From NCBI RefSeq assembly GCF_045862745.1, contig NZ_BQXN01000005.1, positions 1 through 64,000 on the forward strand: 64,000 nt of DNA, read 5' to 3'. The notes under the pieces were generated by a model. It did not search any database and was not told the DNA's origin. It saw only the letters and a program-made list of their open reading frames with translations. The position numbers and the translations under genes were made by a program. Of this stretch, positions 33,807-43,389 are shown in pieces (position 1 is the first letter of the stretch; each line of letters starts with the position of its first letter). The DNA comes from Furfurilactobacillus entadae. Lineage in GTDB: Bacteria; Bacillota; Bacilli; Lactobacillales; Lactobacillaceae.

Positions 33807-35921
33807 ATTCAACTTGCATTGCGTCGGACGGTAGCAGCCGTTACTGCCATTATTTTCGGGGTGATTTTTTTCACCGCTCTTGCTCGTCAAACAAGTAGTT
33901 TCAGTGATTCCTTATGGCTCCAACCCTCCAGCCTCTTTTTTATGGCGCTGACGGTCGGAGTGTTCATGGTGGTTATCAACATGTGGCTTGGGCGCCTCCC
34001 GGATAAGTGGTCGAACTGGGTTAGTGCCGTTGTTTTGGGCCTCGCCATTATTGTTCAACTGTACATTGCCTTCCAGTTCGTTGGAATCGGCAATACGGGC
34101 CCTGCGTTAGTTCGCCTTCAGGCCCTAAACTTAGCCCACGGTTCTCATCACTGGTTTAGCTACTTTGCGTGGTACCAGCATGATGTCAACCTCGCAATCA
34201 TCCTTTCATGGATCATCAAACTGTTTCACGTCCATTCTGCCGTTACGACCGGTTATGTCCTTAACCTGCTAAACTTCATTTTGATCGACTTTACGTTGAT
34301 CATGAGTTGGCGACTGGTGCGCCGGTATGTTGCCGCAAGTTCTTCGGCCATGTTTGCCATTTTAACGGCGATTTTTGCCCCCTTTTATTGGTTTGCCCTG
34401 AACTTTTACGTTGACACATTGGCCGTTGTTATTCCCTTGATGCTCGTTGTGTTATTAAACCGCTATTTTTCCCGGCAACAACGCTTAAATAAAATTGGCT
34501 ATGCCGCATTGCTGGCCGTTGTCTTTACACTCGGCTACCTCATCAAGCCAAACTTGATCATCGTGCCCATTGCCATTTTGATTTACTGGCTTTTGGCGGC
34601 GAAAATCAACCGGACGTCCATCATTCGTGGTTTACTGGGGCTCGGCGTCTTTCTTCTCGTTTGGCTCGCCGGGGTTGGCGTCAGCCATGCCATCCAAGGG
34701 CACTACGGTTATCGCGTCAATCAAAGTAAGCAACTGCCAACGTCTGCATGGGCCGTTATGGGACTTAACTCAGATAGTAATGGGCGCTTTAATGACGCGG
34801 ATGCCCGTAAAATGAGTGGTCACGACCAGCATCAAAATAACGTCACCACCCGCCGCTTGCTTAAACAACGGTTCTCAGACCGTGGCATCTGGGGTGTTCT
34901 GGGCCAAGGCTATCAAAAGACCATGACCATGTGGTCCACTGGGAGTCTTGACATGTTTGAATCACCGAACCAGTTCTTCAAGCAGCCCACCTTCTATCAA
35001 GTTCATAAAAACAAGCTACAATTCTTAATGATCAACCTGACGCAGGTCGTTTATCTGACGGTGCTCGGTGCCATGTTTATTGGCTCTTTATTTGAAATGC
35101 TGGCACCACGGCGAAACCAAGTTCTGTTTTATGAACTAATTGTACTTGGGATTTACGGGATGCACACGTTGCTATGGACGGTGGACGCACACTACGCATA
35201 CGTCACCTTCCCCATCCTCTTCATGATGGCTGCGACAGGGCTTCACGACATTAGTACCGCCCTCAAAAACTTCTTTGCACATCCTTCTTACGGTGAACGT
35301 GGTCGGACATGGACCGGGATCGTTACCCTCCTCGTGTTTGCCATTGGGCTTGGTTACGCAGATCATCATGATCGCCAACCGTTAGTGCAAACTGCGGTCA
35401 CCCAAACCCAAGTCGTTAGCTCGCAAATGGTTGCTAATTACGCACAGCGTGATTCCCTCACACTAAAGCCGAACCAATCATTGACACAAAAAGTGGTTAC
35501 GACCCGGCCGTTTAGTCAATTAGAGTTGCCAGATGTGACCACCCGATCGGCAGATCTCCACGTCGACCTTCAGTTGAACAACCAGACCCTCTATAAGTGG
35601 TCAGCTGACGACATCAATCATGGAACCGCGGTGACCCTGCAGGATCCTGGCACCTATACGTTTAAAATCACGAACCATACATCGCATAATGTCACGGTTC
35701 CGACCACCGCAAGTCCGTACTTAACCTTAGCGGACCATGCAATTGCCGGTCACCCGAACCACTATTTGCGGTATCGGATCCTAAACGTCTTTTCAACACC
35801 AATCATTTCTAACAAACAGTACCAATTGCTCTTCATTAGTTTTGCTGTCCTTGCCATTATTAGTGCGCTCGGCCTTGAATACTGGCCAAACCCCAACTGG
35901 CACGAACCAGAACTTGATTAA
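33807..35921 (+). CDS. Large multispanning membrane protein, probable GT-C-type glycosyltransferase
   Basis: About 700 aa. Roughly 11-13 hydrophobic segments lie in residues 5-500, followed by a soluble domain (about 540-670) with beta-type sequence (FSQLELPDVTTRSADLHVDL, GTYTFKITNHTSHNV) and a final membrane segment. The long loops and the early GSHHWFSYFAWYQHDVN region recall lipid-linked-sugar transferases of the GT-C fold, but no decisive motif is seen. Start choice is odd: AAGGAGGGG ends at 33800; the in-frame ATT at 33807 has a 6-nt spacer, while the first TTG (33819) is 18 nt away. An ATT start is therefore proposed. Confidence 0.7.
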   Translation: MQLALRRTVAAVTAIIFGVIFFTALARQTSSFSDSLWLQPSSLFFMALTVGVFMVVINMWLGRLPDKWSNWVSAVVLGLAIIVQLYIAFQFVGIGNTGPALVRLQALNLAHGSHHWFSYFAWYQHDVNLAIILSWIIKLFHVHSAVTTGYVLNLLNFILIDFTLIMSWRLVRRYVAASSSAMFAILTAIFAPFYWFALNFYVDTLAVVIPLMLVVLLNRYFSRQQRLNKIGYAALLAVVFTLGYLIKPNLIIVPIAILIYWLLAAKINRTSIIRGLLGLGVFLLVWLAGVGVSHAIQGHYGYRVNQSKQLPTSAWAVMGLNSDSNGRFNDADARKMSGHDQHQNNVTTRRLLKQRFSDRGIWGVLGQGYQKTMTMWSTGSLDMFESPNQFFKQPTFYQVHKNKLQFLMINLTQVVYLTVLGAMFIGSLFEMLAPRRNQVLFYELIVLGIYGMHTLLWTVDAHYAYVTFPILFMMAATGLHDISTALKNFFAHPSYGERGRTWTGIVTLLVFAIGLGYADHHDRQPLVQTAVTQTQVVSSQMVANYAQRDSLTLKPNQSLTQKVVTTRPFSQLELPDVTTRSADLHVDLQLNNQTLYKWSADDINHGTAVTLQDPGTYTFKITNHTSHNVTVPTTASPYLTLADHAIAGHPNHYLRYRILNVFSTPIISNKQYQLLFISFAVLAIISALGLEYWPNPNWHEPELD

Positions 35922-35924
35922 ACC

Positions 35925-35973
35925 AATAAACGCCATTACTGATAACGATTATCAGTAATGGCGTTTATTTTAG
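35925..35973. terminator. Strong bidirectional terminator
   Basis: About 20-bp perfect arms (AATAAACGCCATTACTGATA and complement) around a CG-centred loop, with A- and T-runs at both ends. They separate the membrane-protein gene from the converging three-gene MoxR/VWA unit. Confidence 0.85.
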
Positions 35974-35979
35974 TTTCAT

Positions 35980-36276
35980 TCATTGTTGTGAACGATTCAA
36001 CCACGTAACGGCATCCGCCGTCAGGTAAGTACTGTAATGACGCCGAACGGTTTGTCGTTGGGCATACGTTGCTAAGGGAAGGCGCACCGGCTCAACAAGG
36101 TTATTTGTAACCAGTTGATCCGCATACTTAAGGTCCCCCGCTGTTATCTGGGTAATGAATAGTGGATTATCCATAACAACGTCCTGCCACTGATCCTGAA
36201 CAATTTCCAACGCCCGGACGGCCCGTGGCGTCCGGTTTAAATAGTCCTGCCAGTCAGTCTCTGTTAATGCCGTCAT
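35980..36276 (-). CDS. Small protein of the MoxR/VWA module, unknown function
   Basis: The product is 98 aa and not recognised. It is soluble and helical in look, beginning MTALTETDWQDYLNRTPRAV, with a C-terminal basic segment YAQRQTVRRHYSTYLTADAV. Its ATG overlaps the stop of the VWA-like gene (TAATG), so the two are translationally coupled. The conserved linkage suggests an accessory subunit or substrate adaptor for the ATPase/VWA pair. Confidence 0.65.
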   Translation of the reverse strand: MTALTETDWQDYLNRTPRAVRALEIVQDQWQDVVMDNPLFITQITAGDLKYADQLVTNNLVEPVRLPLATYAQRQTVRRHYSTYLTADAVTWLNRSQQ

Positions 36277-37607
36277 TAAATTGCCTCCATGTCCGTTAAC
36301 CGCACCACAACACCCGGCGGTGACGTAATGCTCAATGCTTGCGTCCCCGTTAGGACCCAGGTCACCTGATGAAAGCCGTGATCATTGAGCCGACGCTCCC
36401 CGGCACCGTCCGTTAAAATGATCACCAGGTCATTTTGCGTTCGCCGCGGGTCATGAACTAAGGTATCAAAAATGGCTTGATAGCGTGTCCCACCACCCGC
36501 TCGCCGGGTTTTCATCACCGCTTGTGCAGCGAGTTTTCCTGCCACAACACGCACCATGGGCCCAACCGCCGCGTCAAAGGTCGTGACAAAAACTGGTTTA
36601 GCACTGGCACTCACAATGGCGACCAGTTCATCCAATAGCCGCGCTAACGTTGACGCATCGATGGACGCCGATTCATCCACAAACACGACCACTTGGCTCG
36701 TCAACCGGGTCAGCGTGCCGGGCAGTTCCATTCGCTGTGGCTGGCGGCGGTTAAACCGCGACTGACTGACCTGTTTGCCTTCCGGTAATCGCCCCACTAA
36801 TCGAGCGAATAACGCGGCCCACGGCAAACTCGTGTGCGGCGACGTCCTCTGCAGCGCCGTTTGAACGGTACTTGGTAGCTGCCCACGTTGACGAGCGGTT
36901 GTGTGGGCCACTGTTTCTTGAACAAGCTGCGCCAACTGCCCTTCTGCCTGGTTTGAATTCGTCGTAAACGTTGCCCAGCTATCATGATCGTCCACTAATT
37001 GTGGGCGCTTGGTTGGCGCCGCCAGCTGGGCCTTCTCGTTTTGAGTGGCATGCTCATGACGGTCCAATGATGGCGCGCCGGCCGTGTTTTGTGCGGCCAG
37101 TGCATCTCCACGCTGTGTCTGCTCGTTTAGTGCGCGCAGGTAGACGCTCGAATCCGCGTTTGCCGGGAGTGAATGACCCACCTGTTGTTCTAACGCAGCA
37201 AGTGTCCATGTCCCGGGGAGCGCATTTGGTAATGCTTGGTTGACCGTGACGTCGGTCGCAATCGTAACGTTCATGGTGGCCGCCTCGTCTGCATACCGGA
37301 TGGGGTGCCCCCACAACAGGTGCAAACTAATGTGAATCAGCTGCTGCATCAAGACCGTCGCATTCACACTCTGGTCCCAGTTGGCGTCGTTCACGATTAG
37401 TCCCAACTGATGATCACGCCACGCAATGGCAAACAGGGTTGAAATCGTCGCCTCGTGCCACCGGGAGAGTTGCACCAACAACTGCCCATAGACCGGAAAT
37501 TGCCGGGTCAGGTCCATCAGTGCGGTGCTTAAAACGGATTCGCTATCCGCTGGTGAAACCACCGCCGTTTGGTGAAGGCGGGTTAACGCCTGATCAATAT
37601 TTATCAT
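36276..37607 (-). CDS. VWA-like (DUF2201-type) protein partnering a MoxR ATPase
   Basis: The product is 443 aa. The N-terminal part resembles putative metallopeptidase DUF2201 domains, but the usual HExxH reads HISLH (LIHISLHLLWGHPIRY near 92-108), so zinc-protease activity is doubtful. A polar, low-complexity linker (about 165-240) leads to a C-terminal VWA-type domain with the MIDAS motif FVDESASID near 312 (DxSxS) and ILTDGAGE near 400. Such proteins work with MoxR-type AAA+ ATPases as metal-insertion or complex-remodelling chaperones. It starts 4 nt after the ATPase gene. Confidence 0.78.
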   Translation of the reverse strand: MINIDQALTRLHQTAVVSPADSESVLSTALMDLTRQFPVYGQLLVQLSRWHEATISTLFAIAWRDHQLGLIVNDANWDQSVNATVLMQQLIHISLHLLWGHPIRYADEAATMNVTIATDVTVNQALPNALPGTWTLAALEQQVGHSLPANADSSVYLRALNEQTQRGDALAAQNTAGAPSLDRHEHATQNEKAQLAAPTKRPQLVDDHDSWATFTTNSNQAEGQLAQLVQETVAHTTARQRGQLPSTVQTALQRTSPHTSLPWAALFARLVGRLPEGKQVSQSRFNRRQPQRMELPGTLTRLTSQVVVFVDESASIDASTLARLLDELVAIVSASAKPVFVTTFDAAVGPMVRVVAGKLAAQAVMKTRRAGGGTRYQAIFDTLVHDPRRTQNDLVIILTDGAGERRLNDHGFHQVTWVLTGTQALSITSPPGVVVRLTDMEAI

Positions 37608-37611
37608 TCAC

Positions 37612-38772
37612 TCACCTGACAATTTGTCCGTTTAAAATCTGGACGACATACTGAGCAAGGTCGCTCGCCCCGGTCGTTTGTTGCAAACGTGCTAACCACC
37701 CAGAATGATTTCCTAACGTGTGAATAACGGCATACTGTCCGTCAGCCGGTAGTGTCCGCAATAGTTCCTGCCACCGCAACGCGTTTTCTGTGACGGTTAG
37801 TGGATAAGTCGCGCTCATTCCAGCCGCGATGACCAGTGCCTGTCGTTCGCCAAGCGCTAACTTCTGTACCGCCGTGTGAACAGTTGCCGGTAATGCGGGT
37901 TCGCCCAACGCGGTGTACACATCGGCCACGGTGAGGCCCTGGCGAAGAAACGCCGTCAGTTTCGCCCCAACCGTGATCCCTAAGTCACCCGTAATCAGGT
38001 CAAAACGTAAAGCGTCTTGCTGCGTTTCAGGTAACCTTGCCAACTGCCGTAGATTATCCGATACCCGCTGCCATGCGCGCGGCGTTGGGTATAAGTCCGT
38101 GTCATGCACGTTTGGCTGTAATTCCGTCGGGTGGTCCGTTAAGTACGCCTGGATCTGCGGCATGATGTTCGGCTCACCGTGTCCGTTATCCTCATTCGCC
38201 CACGTTAACCAATCCGCCACGGCCACCCGCATTTCTAGCCGCGTTGTTCGATCCTTAATGGCGTCATCACCAGCAGTCACACCGTAAAACGTCTGTTCAA
38301 ACCCGGCCATTTGGGCGTCCGGGTTTTCCGCAAGGATTAGTTGCACCTCATCGGGTAACGTCAGGTCGTTAATTTGCCGTTGGAGCACCAAATTCATTAG
38401 CTCACTTTGAACGGCTTGTGTCCCCCGGTTAAATTCGTCCAACAACCAAATGATTGGTTGGCCTGGGTGGGCCTCCGCAAACTTAATGATGGCGATCAGC
38501 GTGTGCGCATAGCCAAACTGAACATCCGCCAACTGCCCGTACAGCTTGGTTTGAATGTAACTCGCGGTGGTTAACGGCGGGATGGGAATCGCTAAGTCAC
38601 CCTTTTCCGATAAACTGACAACGGTTGTAAAGAGTTTCGCATGCAGCGTTTCGGCGACCTCAGCCACCACGGCAGATTTTCCAATTCCGGCCTCCCCCAC
38701 AATGTTCGGGACATGCCCTGCCCGTAACACAACCGGAATGGCTGTCAGTAATTCTTGATACGAAAGCGCCAT
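37612..38772 (-). CDS. MoxR-type AAA+ ATPase
   Basis: The product is 386 aa. The ATG at 38772 is chosen because AAAGGGG lies 7 nt upstream; the frame extends to 38934 without a ribosome binding site. Walker A is GEAGIGKSAVV near 26, Walker B is IIWLLDEFNRGTQAVQSELMN near 108, and the sensor-1 region is LILAENPDAQ. A lid domain follows, then a C-terminal extension of helical character. MoxR ATPases pair with VWA proteins, as in RavA-ViaA. The gene lies just downstream of cydC behind a terminator-like hairpin. Confidence 0.85.
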   Translation of the reverse strand: MALSYQELLTAIPVVLRAGHVPNIVGEAGIGKSAVVAEVAETLHAKLFTTVVSLSEKGDLAIPIPPLTTASYIQTKLYGQLADVQFGYAHTLIAIIKFAEAHPGQPIIWLLDEFNRGTQAVQSELMNLVLQRQINDLTLPDEVQLILAENPDAQMAGFEQTFYGVTAGDDAIKDRTTRLEMRVAVADWLTWANEDNGHGEPNIMPQIQAYLTDHPTELQPNVHDTDLYPTPRAWQRVSDNLRQLARLPETQQDALRFDLITGDLGITVGAKLTAFLRQGLTVADVYTALGEPALPATVHTAVQKLALGERQALVIAAGMSATYPLTVTENALRWQELLRTLPADGQYAVIHTLGNHSGWLARLQQTTGASDLAQYVVQILNGQIVR

Positions 38773-38833
38773 GTCGTCACCCCTTTCCTTTTTAATCGTT
38801 ACGTTTAATATACGCCCTTCCCCGGGTAACACA

Positions 38834-38877
38834 AATCCGGTACCACTCGCCATCAAAATGGCAAATCGTACCGGATT
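38834..38877 (-). terminator. Terminator-like hairpin between cydC and the MoxR gene
   Basis: AATCCGGTAC and GTACCGGATT are perfect 10-bp arms (38834-38843 and 38868-38877) with an inner GCCATTTTGATGGC hairpin. Only TTTGTGTT follows on the minus strand, so termination may be partial and allow some read-through from cydABCD. Confidence 0.55.
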
Positions 38878-38881
38878 ATAA

Positions 38882-40630
38882 TCATGCTTCAGTTCGACCT
38901 TTATCAAGGTTGTACAGTCGTTTAAACCGGGCACTGGTTTTATACAGTTCGTGCGGATCGCCCGCTAGTTCAAACTGACCAGCCTCCACAAACCGAACAT
39001 CATTGACGTGGGTAATTCCCTCCAAATGGTGGGTCACCCAGATGATTGTTTTGTCATGTAACACCTTAAAAACAGTGTCTAATAACTCGTGTTCAGTAAT
39101 GGGATCAAGACTCACGGTTGGTTCGTCGAGGATAATGATCGGTGCATCCTGCAAAAGAATCCGGGCGAGTGCAAACCGTTGGCGTTCACCACCCGAGAAG
39201 CGGGCCCCAGCTTCATCCACCACCGTATTGTACCCACGGGGGAGACTCGTTACTAAATCAGTCAATTCAACGGCGTCGATCGCCGCCTTAACGGCCTCAT
39301 CCGTTGCTGCTAGGTTCCCTAACCGCACGTTATTCATGATTGTCGTATTAAACAGGTACGGTTGCTGATCAAGCACACCAAACAGCTGGCCCCGCTCATC
39401 TTGTAACTGACTAATGTCGATTCCATTAACCGTGACCGTTCCGCTAGTTGGCGTTTCATCCCCTAAAATCAGCTTCAATAACGTGGACTTCCCGGTTCCT
39501 GATGGCCCAAGTAATGCCACCTTGTCACCACGATGAATTGTCCAATCAATGTCCGTTAACACTGGTCGATCCGCGGTGTAGCCAAAGTCCACGTGGCTCA
39601 ACGCAATGGTTGTGACCGCTTCAGGCGCCAATGATTGCTGAGAAATGACTGGCCCAGTTGTTTGATCGAGCTGATTGACCCGCTTGATGGAGTCTTGGTA
39701 CACCGGCCATTCTGACACTCCTTGCGGAATCGAGGCAAATGCATCTGTGGACGGGAAGATGGCCAAAACAAACGCTGCGATCCAGTCCAACGCCAAGTGT
39801 GACGTGTTAAAGTACGCGCCGGCCCAGTAGATCATGCAAATCGCAATCACTAAAATGATCAGTTGAACGCCTAGATCACGCCACCACTGAAAATGATTGT
39901 CCTCATCTTGTAGCGTCATCATTTCCTTCAGCGGCGCCGTTTGCCGGGCCATGAAATCATCCTCACGTCCAGAAATGACCCAGTCACTAACACCCAACAC
40001 TGCATCCGTCATTGATGTATACAGTTTTTGTTGCGTTTGTTTCTGTTTGAACTCCCGCGCCCCGTTTAAGGACACGGAAAGTAACGGCATGATGACGACA
40101 ATAACACCCAGGAGCAGCGCCATTAAGCCAGCAAATGGCCAACTAAACGTCCCGATGGCAATCACAACAAATAGATACAAGATCCAGCCGACAATCAGTG
40201 GAAATACCGTCCGCAAGTAGAGGTTCTCGATGTGGTCAATATCTTCTGCAAGTAACCCGAGGATGTCCCCCGTTTGGTGCCGCTGCCGAATCGCAACCGC
40301 GTCACGTTCAACGGATTGATACAGTTTCTTTCGGAAATCAGACACGATCCGCAGCACCCAGTTATGGCTCGTCAGCCGTTCTGCATACTTCAGCGTTGGC
40401 CGTGCGATCCCAAACGCCCGCACTAAAACCGTCGTGGCGTAAATGAGCATGATGTTAAACGGGTGCTGAGCGGCCCGACTAATCAAGTAGCCGGAGGTAA
40501 ACATGAGCGCAGATCCCGTAATGGACGTCAGCGCACCAAGAATGAGGACCAATAAAAGGAGTGGCCGGTACTTTTTCAAGTATGGCATGACCCATGAATC
40601 GCTTTGAAATGTGTTGAAGAAGCCCTTCAT
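38882..40630 (-). CDS. cydC: Cytochrome bd assembly ABC exporter subunit CydC
   Basis: The product is 582 aa. An N-terminal six-span membrane domain (about 20-310) is followed by an ATPase domain with Walker A GPSGTGKSTLL near 372, signature FSGGERQRFALARI and Walker B IIILDEP, then H-loop TH. CydDC exports thiols and heme-linked reductant needed to mature cytochrome bd. The start overlaps the cydD stop by 4 nt (ATGA). Confidence 0.92.
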   Translation of the reverse strand: MKGFFNTFQSDSWVMPYLKKYRPLLLLVLILGALTSITGSALMFTSGYLISRAAQHPFNIMLIYATTVLVRAFGIARPTLKYAERLTSHNWVLRIVSDFRKKLYQSVERDAVAIRQRHQTGDILGLLAEDIDHIENLYLRTVFPLIVGWILYLFVVIAIGTFSWPFAGLMALLLGVIVVIMPLLSVSLNGAREFKQKQTQQKLYTSMTDAVLGVSDWVISGREDDFMARQTAPLKEMMTLQDEDNHFQWWRDLGVQLIILVIAICMIYWAGAYFNTSHLALDWIAAFVLAIFPSTDAFASIPQGVSEWPVYQDSIKRVNQLDQTTGPVISQQSLAPEAVTTIALSHVDFGYTADRPVLTDIDWTIHRGDKVALLGPSGTGKSTLLKLILGDETPTSGTVTVNGIDISQLQDERGQLFGVLDQQPYLFNTTIMNNVRLGNLAATDEAVKAAIDAVELTDLVTSLPRGYNTVVDEAGARFSGGERQRFALARILLQDAPIIILDEPTVSLDPITEHELLDTVFKVLHDKTIIWVTHHLEGITHVNDVRFVEAGQFELAGDPHELYKTSARFKRLYNLDKGRTEA

Positions 40631-42363
40631 AGTTCGTCGCCCCCCATCTCGTGGCGCAGTGCCGTATAGGCCCCGTCTGGTCGGGCTGCCAATTCATCCG
40701 GCGTCCCCTGCTCCACAATCTTTCCGTGCTCAATTACCAAAAGATAATCCATCTCATTCAACCAATGTAGCCGGTGGGTCGCAAAGAAAACCAAATGGTT
40801 GTCAAAGACCGGCTTGATGGTCTCCTTCAGGCCCACTTCCGTTTCGATATCAAGGTGAGCGGTTGGTTCATCAAACAGTAAAATCCGGCGCTCGTCGTCA
40901 AGAAAGGCCCGGGCCAGCGCAATTCGTTGTGCCTGACCACCAGAGACACCACGGGCCCCTTCACCAATCTGCGTTGCGAGACCATCGGGCAAACTGGCAA
41001 CCCAGTCGCTCAATCCCGCTTGGCTCACAGCACGATTCACCGCGTCATCATCCGCAGTTGGTGTGTAAAACTTAATGTTTTCCGCTAGACTTGCATGGAA
41101 TAAATACGGTGCTTGTGGAATGTAAAGGAACCGATTTTGCCAGTTCTTTTGACTCAAGTGAGGCACTGTCAGGCCGTTCACTTGAATCATGCCATCATCT
41201 TCAGTTGGTCGTAAGAACCCACCAAGCAGGTTAATCAGTGTCGATTTTCCTGACCCGGATGGGCCAATGATCCCAATCTTTTGAAACCCGGTTGCCGTGA
41301 CGTTAATATCGGTCAGTGACGGCGCATTATCATACGCAAAGTTCACGTGACTAAGCGTCAGTTGACTGTCAGCCGTCCAGGTTGGTTGTGCTGCGGGTAA
41401 GACATCTTGATCCGTTGGTTCAGGATAGTCCAGCACCGCTAACACCGCGGTCAACGCATTCTTCCCGTTTAACGTTGCGTGGTAATCATTAGCAAAATTC
41501 CGGATCGGTAAGAAATATTCTGGGGCCAAGATCAATAATGTCAGTGCGGGAAAAAGTTCAATCTTCCCGGCCACCAAGCCTAAACCCAAGAAGACAGCCA
41601 CAACCGCAATGGATAACGTGGTGAAGAAATCGAGTGCAAACGTCGATAAAATGGCAATCGTCAGCGTTCCCATTGTTTTCTTACGGTGATCCTCAGACAC
41701 ACTGTAAATGTTATTGGCGTACTTCTTGCTCAACCCCAACTGTTTTAACGTTGGTAACCCACGGAGAGCATCCACGAAGTTGTTCGATAACTGGGTGTAG
41801 CTTTCATATTCCCGGTCTGCTTTATCCTGCGCCGCATAACCCAAAATGATCATAAATAAGATAATCAGAGGGAAAATGCAGAGCAAAAACAAAGCTTCCT
41901 GCCACCGTAACGTGAACATGTAGACCAGTAAAACAAACGGAATGATCATCATGTCAAACACCTTGATGATGACAAGCATCAGGTACGTGTTGACCTGATT
42001 CATCCCCTCAAGTGCCATGGTCACGACATTTCCTGTTCCTTGTTTTGCGACAATGGCCGGCCCAACGTCGATCAATTTTTGCAATAATTGCTGGCGTAAT
42101 GCCGCCACCGTTTTATCGACCCACGGTTCCATGACCCGGTTCTTAACCATCACTAATAGTTGTCGTAACGCAAAAGCACCCGCGAATAACACCACGGGTA
42201 GCCAAATTTTTGCTTCAGCAACACGGTTCCATAGGTCCGTCAGTGTGTGTGACAAGTAGACCCCTTGAAACAGGATACTAAAAGCTTGCAGGACCACAAG
42301 CCCTGCAAGCACGATCAGCATTTTAGTGATGCCTGGTAATTTAAAAACACGCTGATCAATCAT
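40627..42363 (-). CDS. cydD: Cytochrome bd assembly ABC exporter subunit CydD
   Basis: The product is 578 aa. Six membrane spans occupy residues about 15-300, and the ATPase has GPSGSGKSTLINLLGG near 363, SGGQAQRIALARAF and ILLFDEPTAHLD. The N-terminal position in the pair and the sequence QRVFKLPGITKMLIVL resemble CydD of Gram-positive bacteria. It forms a heterodimer with CydC. It lies 27 bp after cydB in one operon. Confidence 0.92.
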   Translation of the reverse strand: MIDQRVFKLPGITKMLIVLAGLVVLQAFSILFQGVYLSHTLTDLWNRVAEAKIWLPVVLFAGAFALRQLLVMVKNRVMEPWVDKTVAALRQQLLQKLIDVGPAIVAKQGTGNVVTMALEGMNQVNTYLMLVIIKVFDMMIIPFVLLVYMFTLRWQEALFLLCIFPLIILFMIILGYAAQDKADREYESYTQLSNNFVDALRGLPTLKQLGLSKKYANNIYSVSEDHRKKTMGTLTIAILSTFALDFFTTLSIAVVAVFLGLGLVAGKIELFPALTLLILAPEYFLPIRNFANDYHATLNGKNALTAVLAVLDYPEPTDQDVLPAAQPTWTADSQLTLSHVNFAYDNAPSLTDINVTATGFQKIGIIGPSGSGKSTLINLLGGFLRPTEDDGMIQVNGLTVPHLSQKNWQNRFLYIPQAPYLFHASLAENIKFYTPTADDDAVNRAVSQAGLSDWVASLPDGLATQIGEGARGVSGGQAQRIALARAFLDDERRILLFDEPTAHLDIETEVGLKETIKPVFDNHLVFFATHRLHWLNEMDYLLVIEHGKIVEQGTPDELAARPDGAYTALRHEMGGDEL

Positions 42364-42390
42364 GTTTTTGACACTCCTCGTTGTTCAGAT

Positions 42391-43389
42391 TTAACTTGCT
42401 TTGATCCGCTTGTAAAAGACCCAGTAACTCCAGATCTGGTAGGCCAAAACGAATGGCAAGATGCACAGCGCGATCCACGTCATTAGGTTAAGCGTGTACG
42501 GCGAACTGGAAGCATTCTTGATCAGAATACTGTGGGTTGCGTCGTTTGCCACCATAACCCGTGGAAAGAGCCCTACAAATAATAATAGAACAACCGAGGC
42601 TAATGTTAAACCACCGCTAATGAAGGCGGTCACTTCATGGCCACGTAAGAGGCCGATGTAGGCCACCAAACTTAATGCAACAATCAGAGCCAAAATCAGT
42701 GTTGTGAGCACTGGCTTCTTGTCGAAGAAATCCGTGTACACGTAAACTAAAATTGCAAAAACAACTTCACCGGCAAAGAGCACTGGGTAAAGCACCTTAG
42801 CCCACGTTTGCGCCCGGTCATGGAGCGTTCCAAACGTCTTCAACCGAATGAAGTTTAACCCGTGCAGGTAGCACAATAAGGCAACGGCAACCCCACCGAC
42901 GATGGAGAACCAGTTAACGTAGTCCGTGAAGTGACCAATCACGTCACCCTGGGCGTCAATTGGCATCCCTTTAACCATGTCAGTAAAGATCATCCCCAGA
43001 AGGAACGGTGCAGCAAGTGACGCAATGGTTAACGCCCAATCCCAGAACCGGCGCCAGAAGTTTGTCCGCATTTCCTTTCGAAATTCAAACGAGACCCCAC
43101 GCATGATCAGGGCAACTAACACCAGTAAGAACATGATGTAGAATCCTGAAAACAGTGATGCATACCACGCACCAAATGACGCAAACATCGCCCCACCAGC
43201 TGTGATCAAGTACACTTCGTTACCGTCCCAGTGGGGCCCAATGGTCCGCACCAGTGCGTCGCGTTCATGGTCATTGGCAGCCAAGGTGTGCGCGCTCATG
43301 CCAACCCCAAAGTCGAACCCTTCCAAAAAGAAGAAGATGGCAAATAATAATCCGATTAAGATAAACCACAAAATTTGTAGACTAGTCAT
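42391..43389 (-). CDS. cydB: Cytochrome bd ubiquinol/menaquinol oxidase subunit II
   Basis: The product is 332 aa from the ATG at 43389 (MTSLQILWFILIGLLF), which overlaps the end of cydA by 8 nt; the frame extends further up but inside cydA. Eight to nine hydrophobic segments are present, with FFLEGFDFGVGM near the N-terminus and HWDGNEVYLITAGGAMFASFG, the standard CydB signature. It forms the membrane oxidase with CydA, which reduces oxygen using quinol when heme is available. Confidence 0.94.
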   Translation of the reverse strand: MTSLQILWFILIGLLFAIFFFLEGFDFGVGMSAHTLAANDHERDALVRTIGPHWDGNEVYLITAGGAMFASFGAWYASLFSGFYIMFLLVLVALIMRGVSFEFRKEMRTNFWRRFWDWALTIASLAAPFLLGMIFTDMVKGMPIDAQGDVIGHFTDYVNWFSIVGGVAVALLCYLHGLNFIRLKTFGTLHDRAQTWAKVLYPVLFAGEVVFAILVYVYTDFFDKKPVLTTLILALIVALSLVAYIGLLRGHEVTAFISGGLTLASVVLLLFVGLFPRVMVANDATHSILIKNASSSPYTLNLMTWIALCILPFVLAYQIWSYWVFYKRIKAS

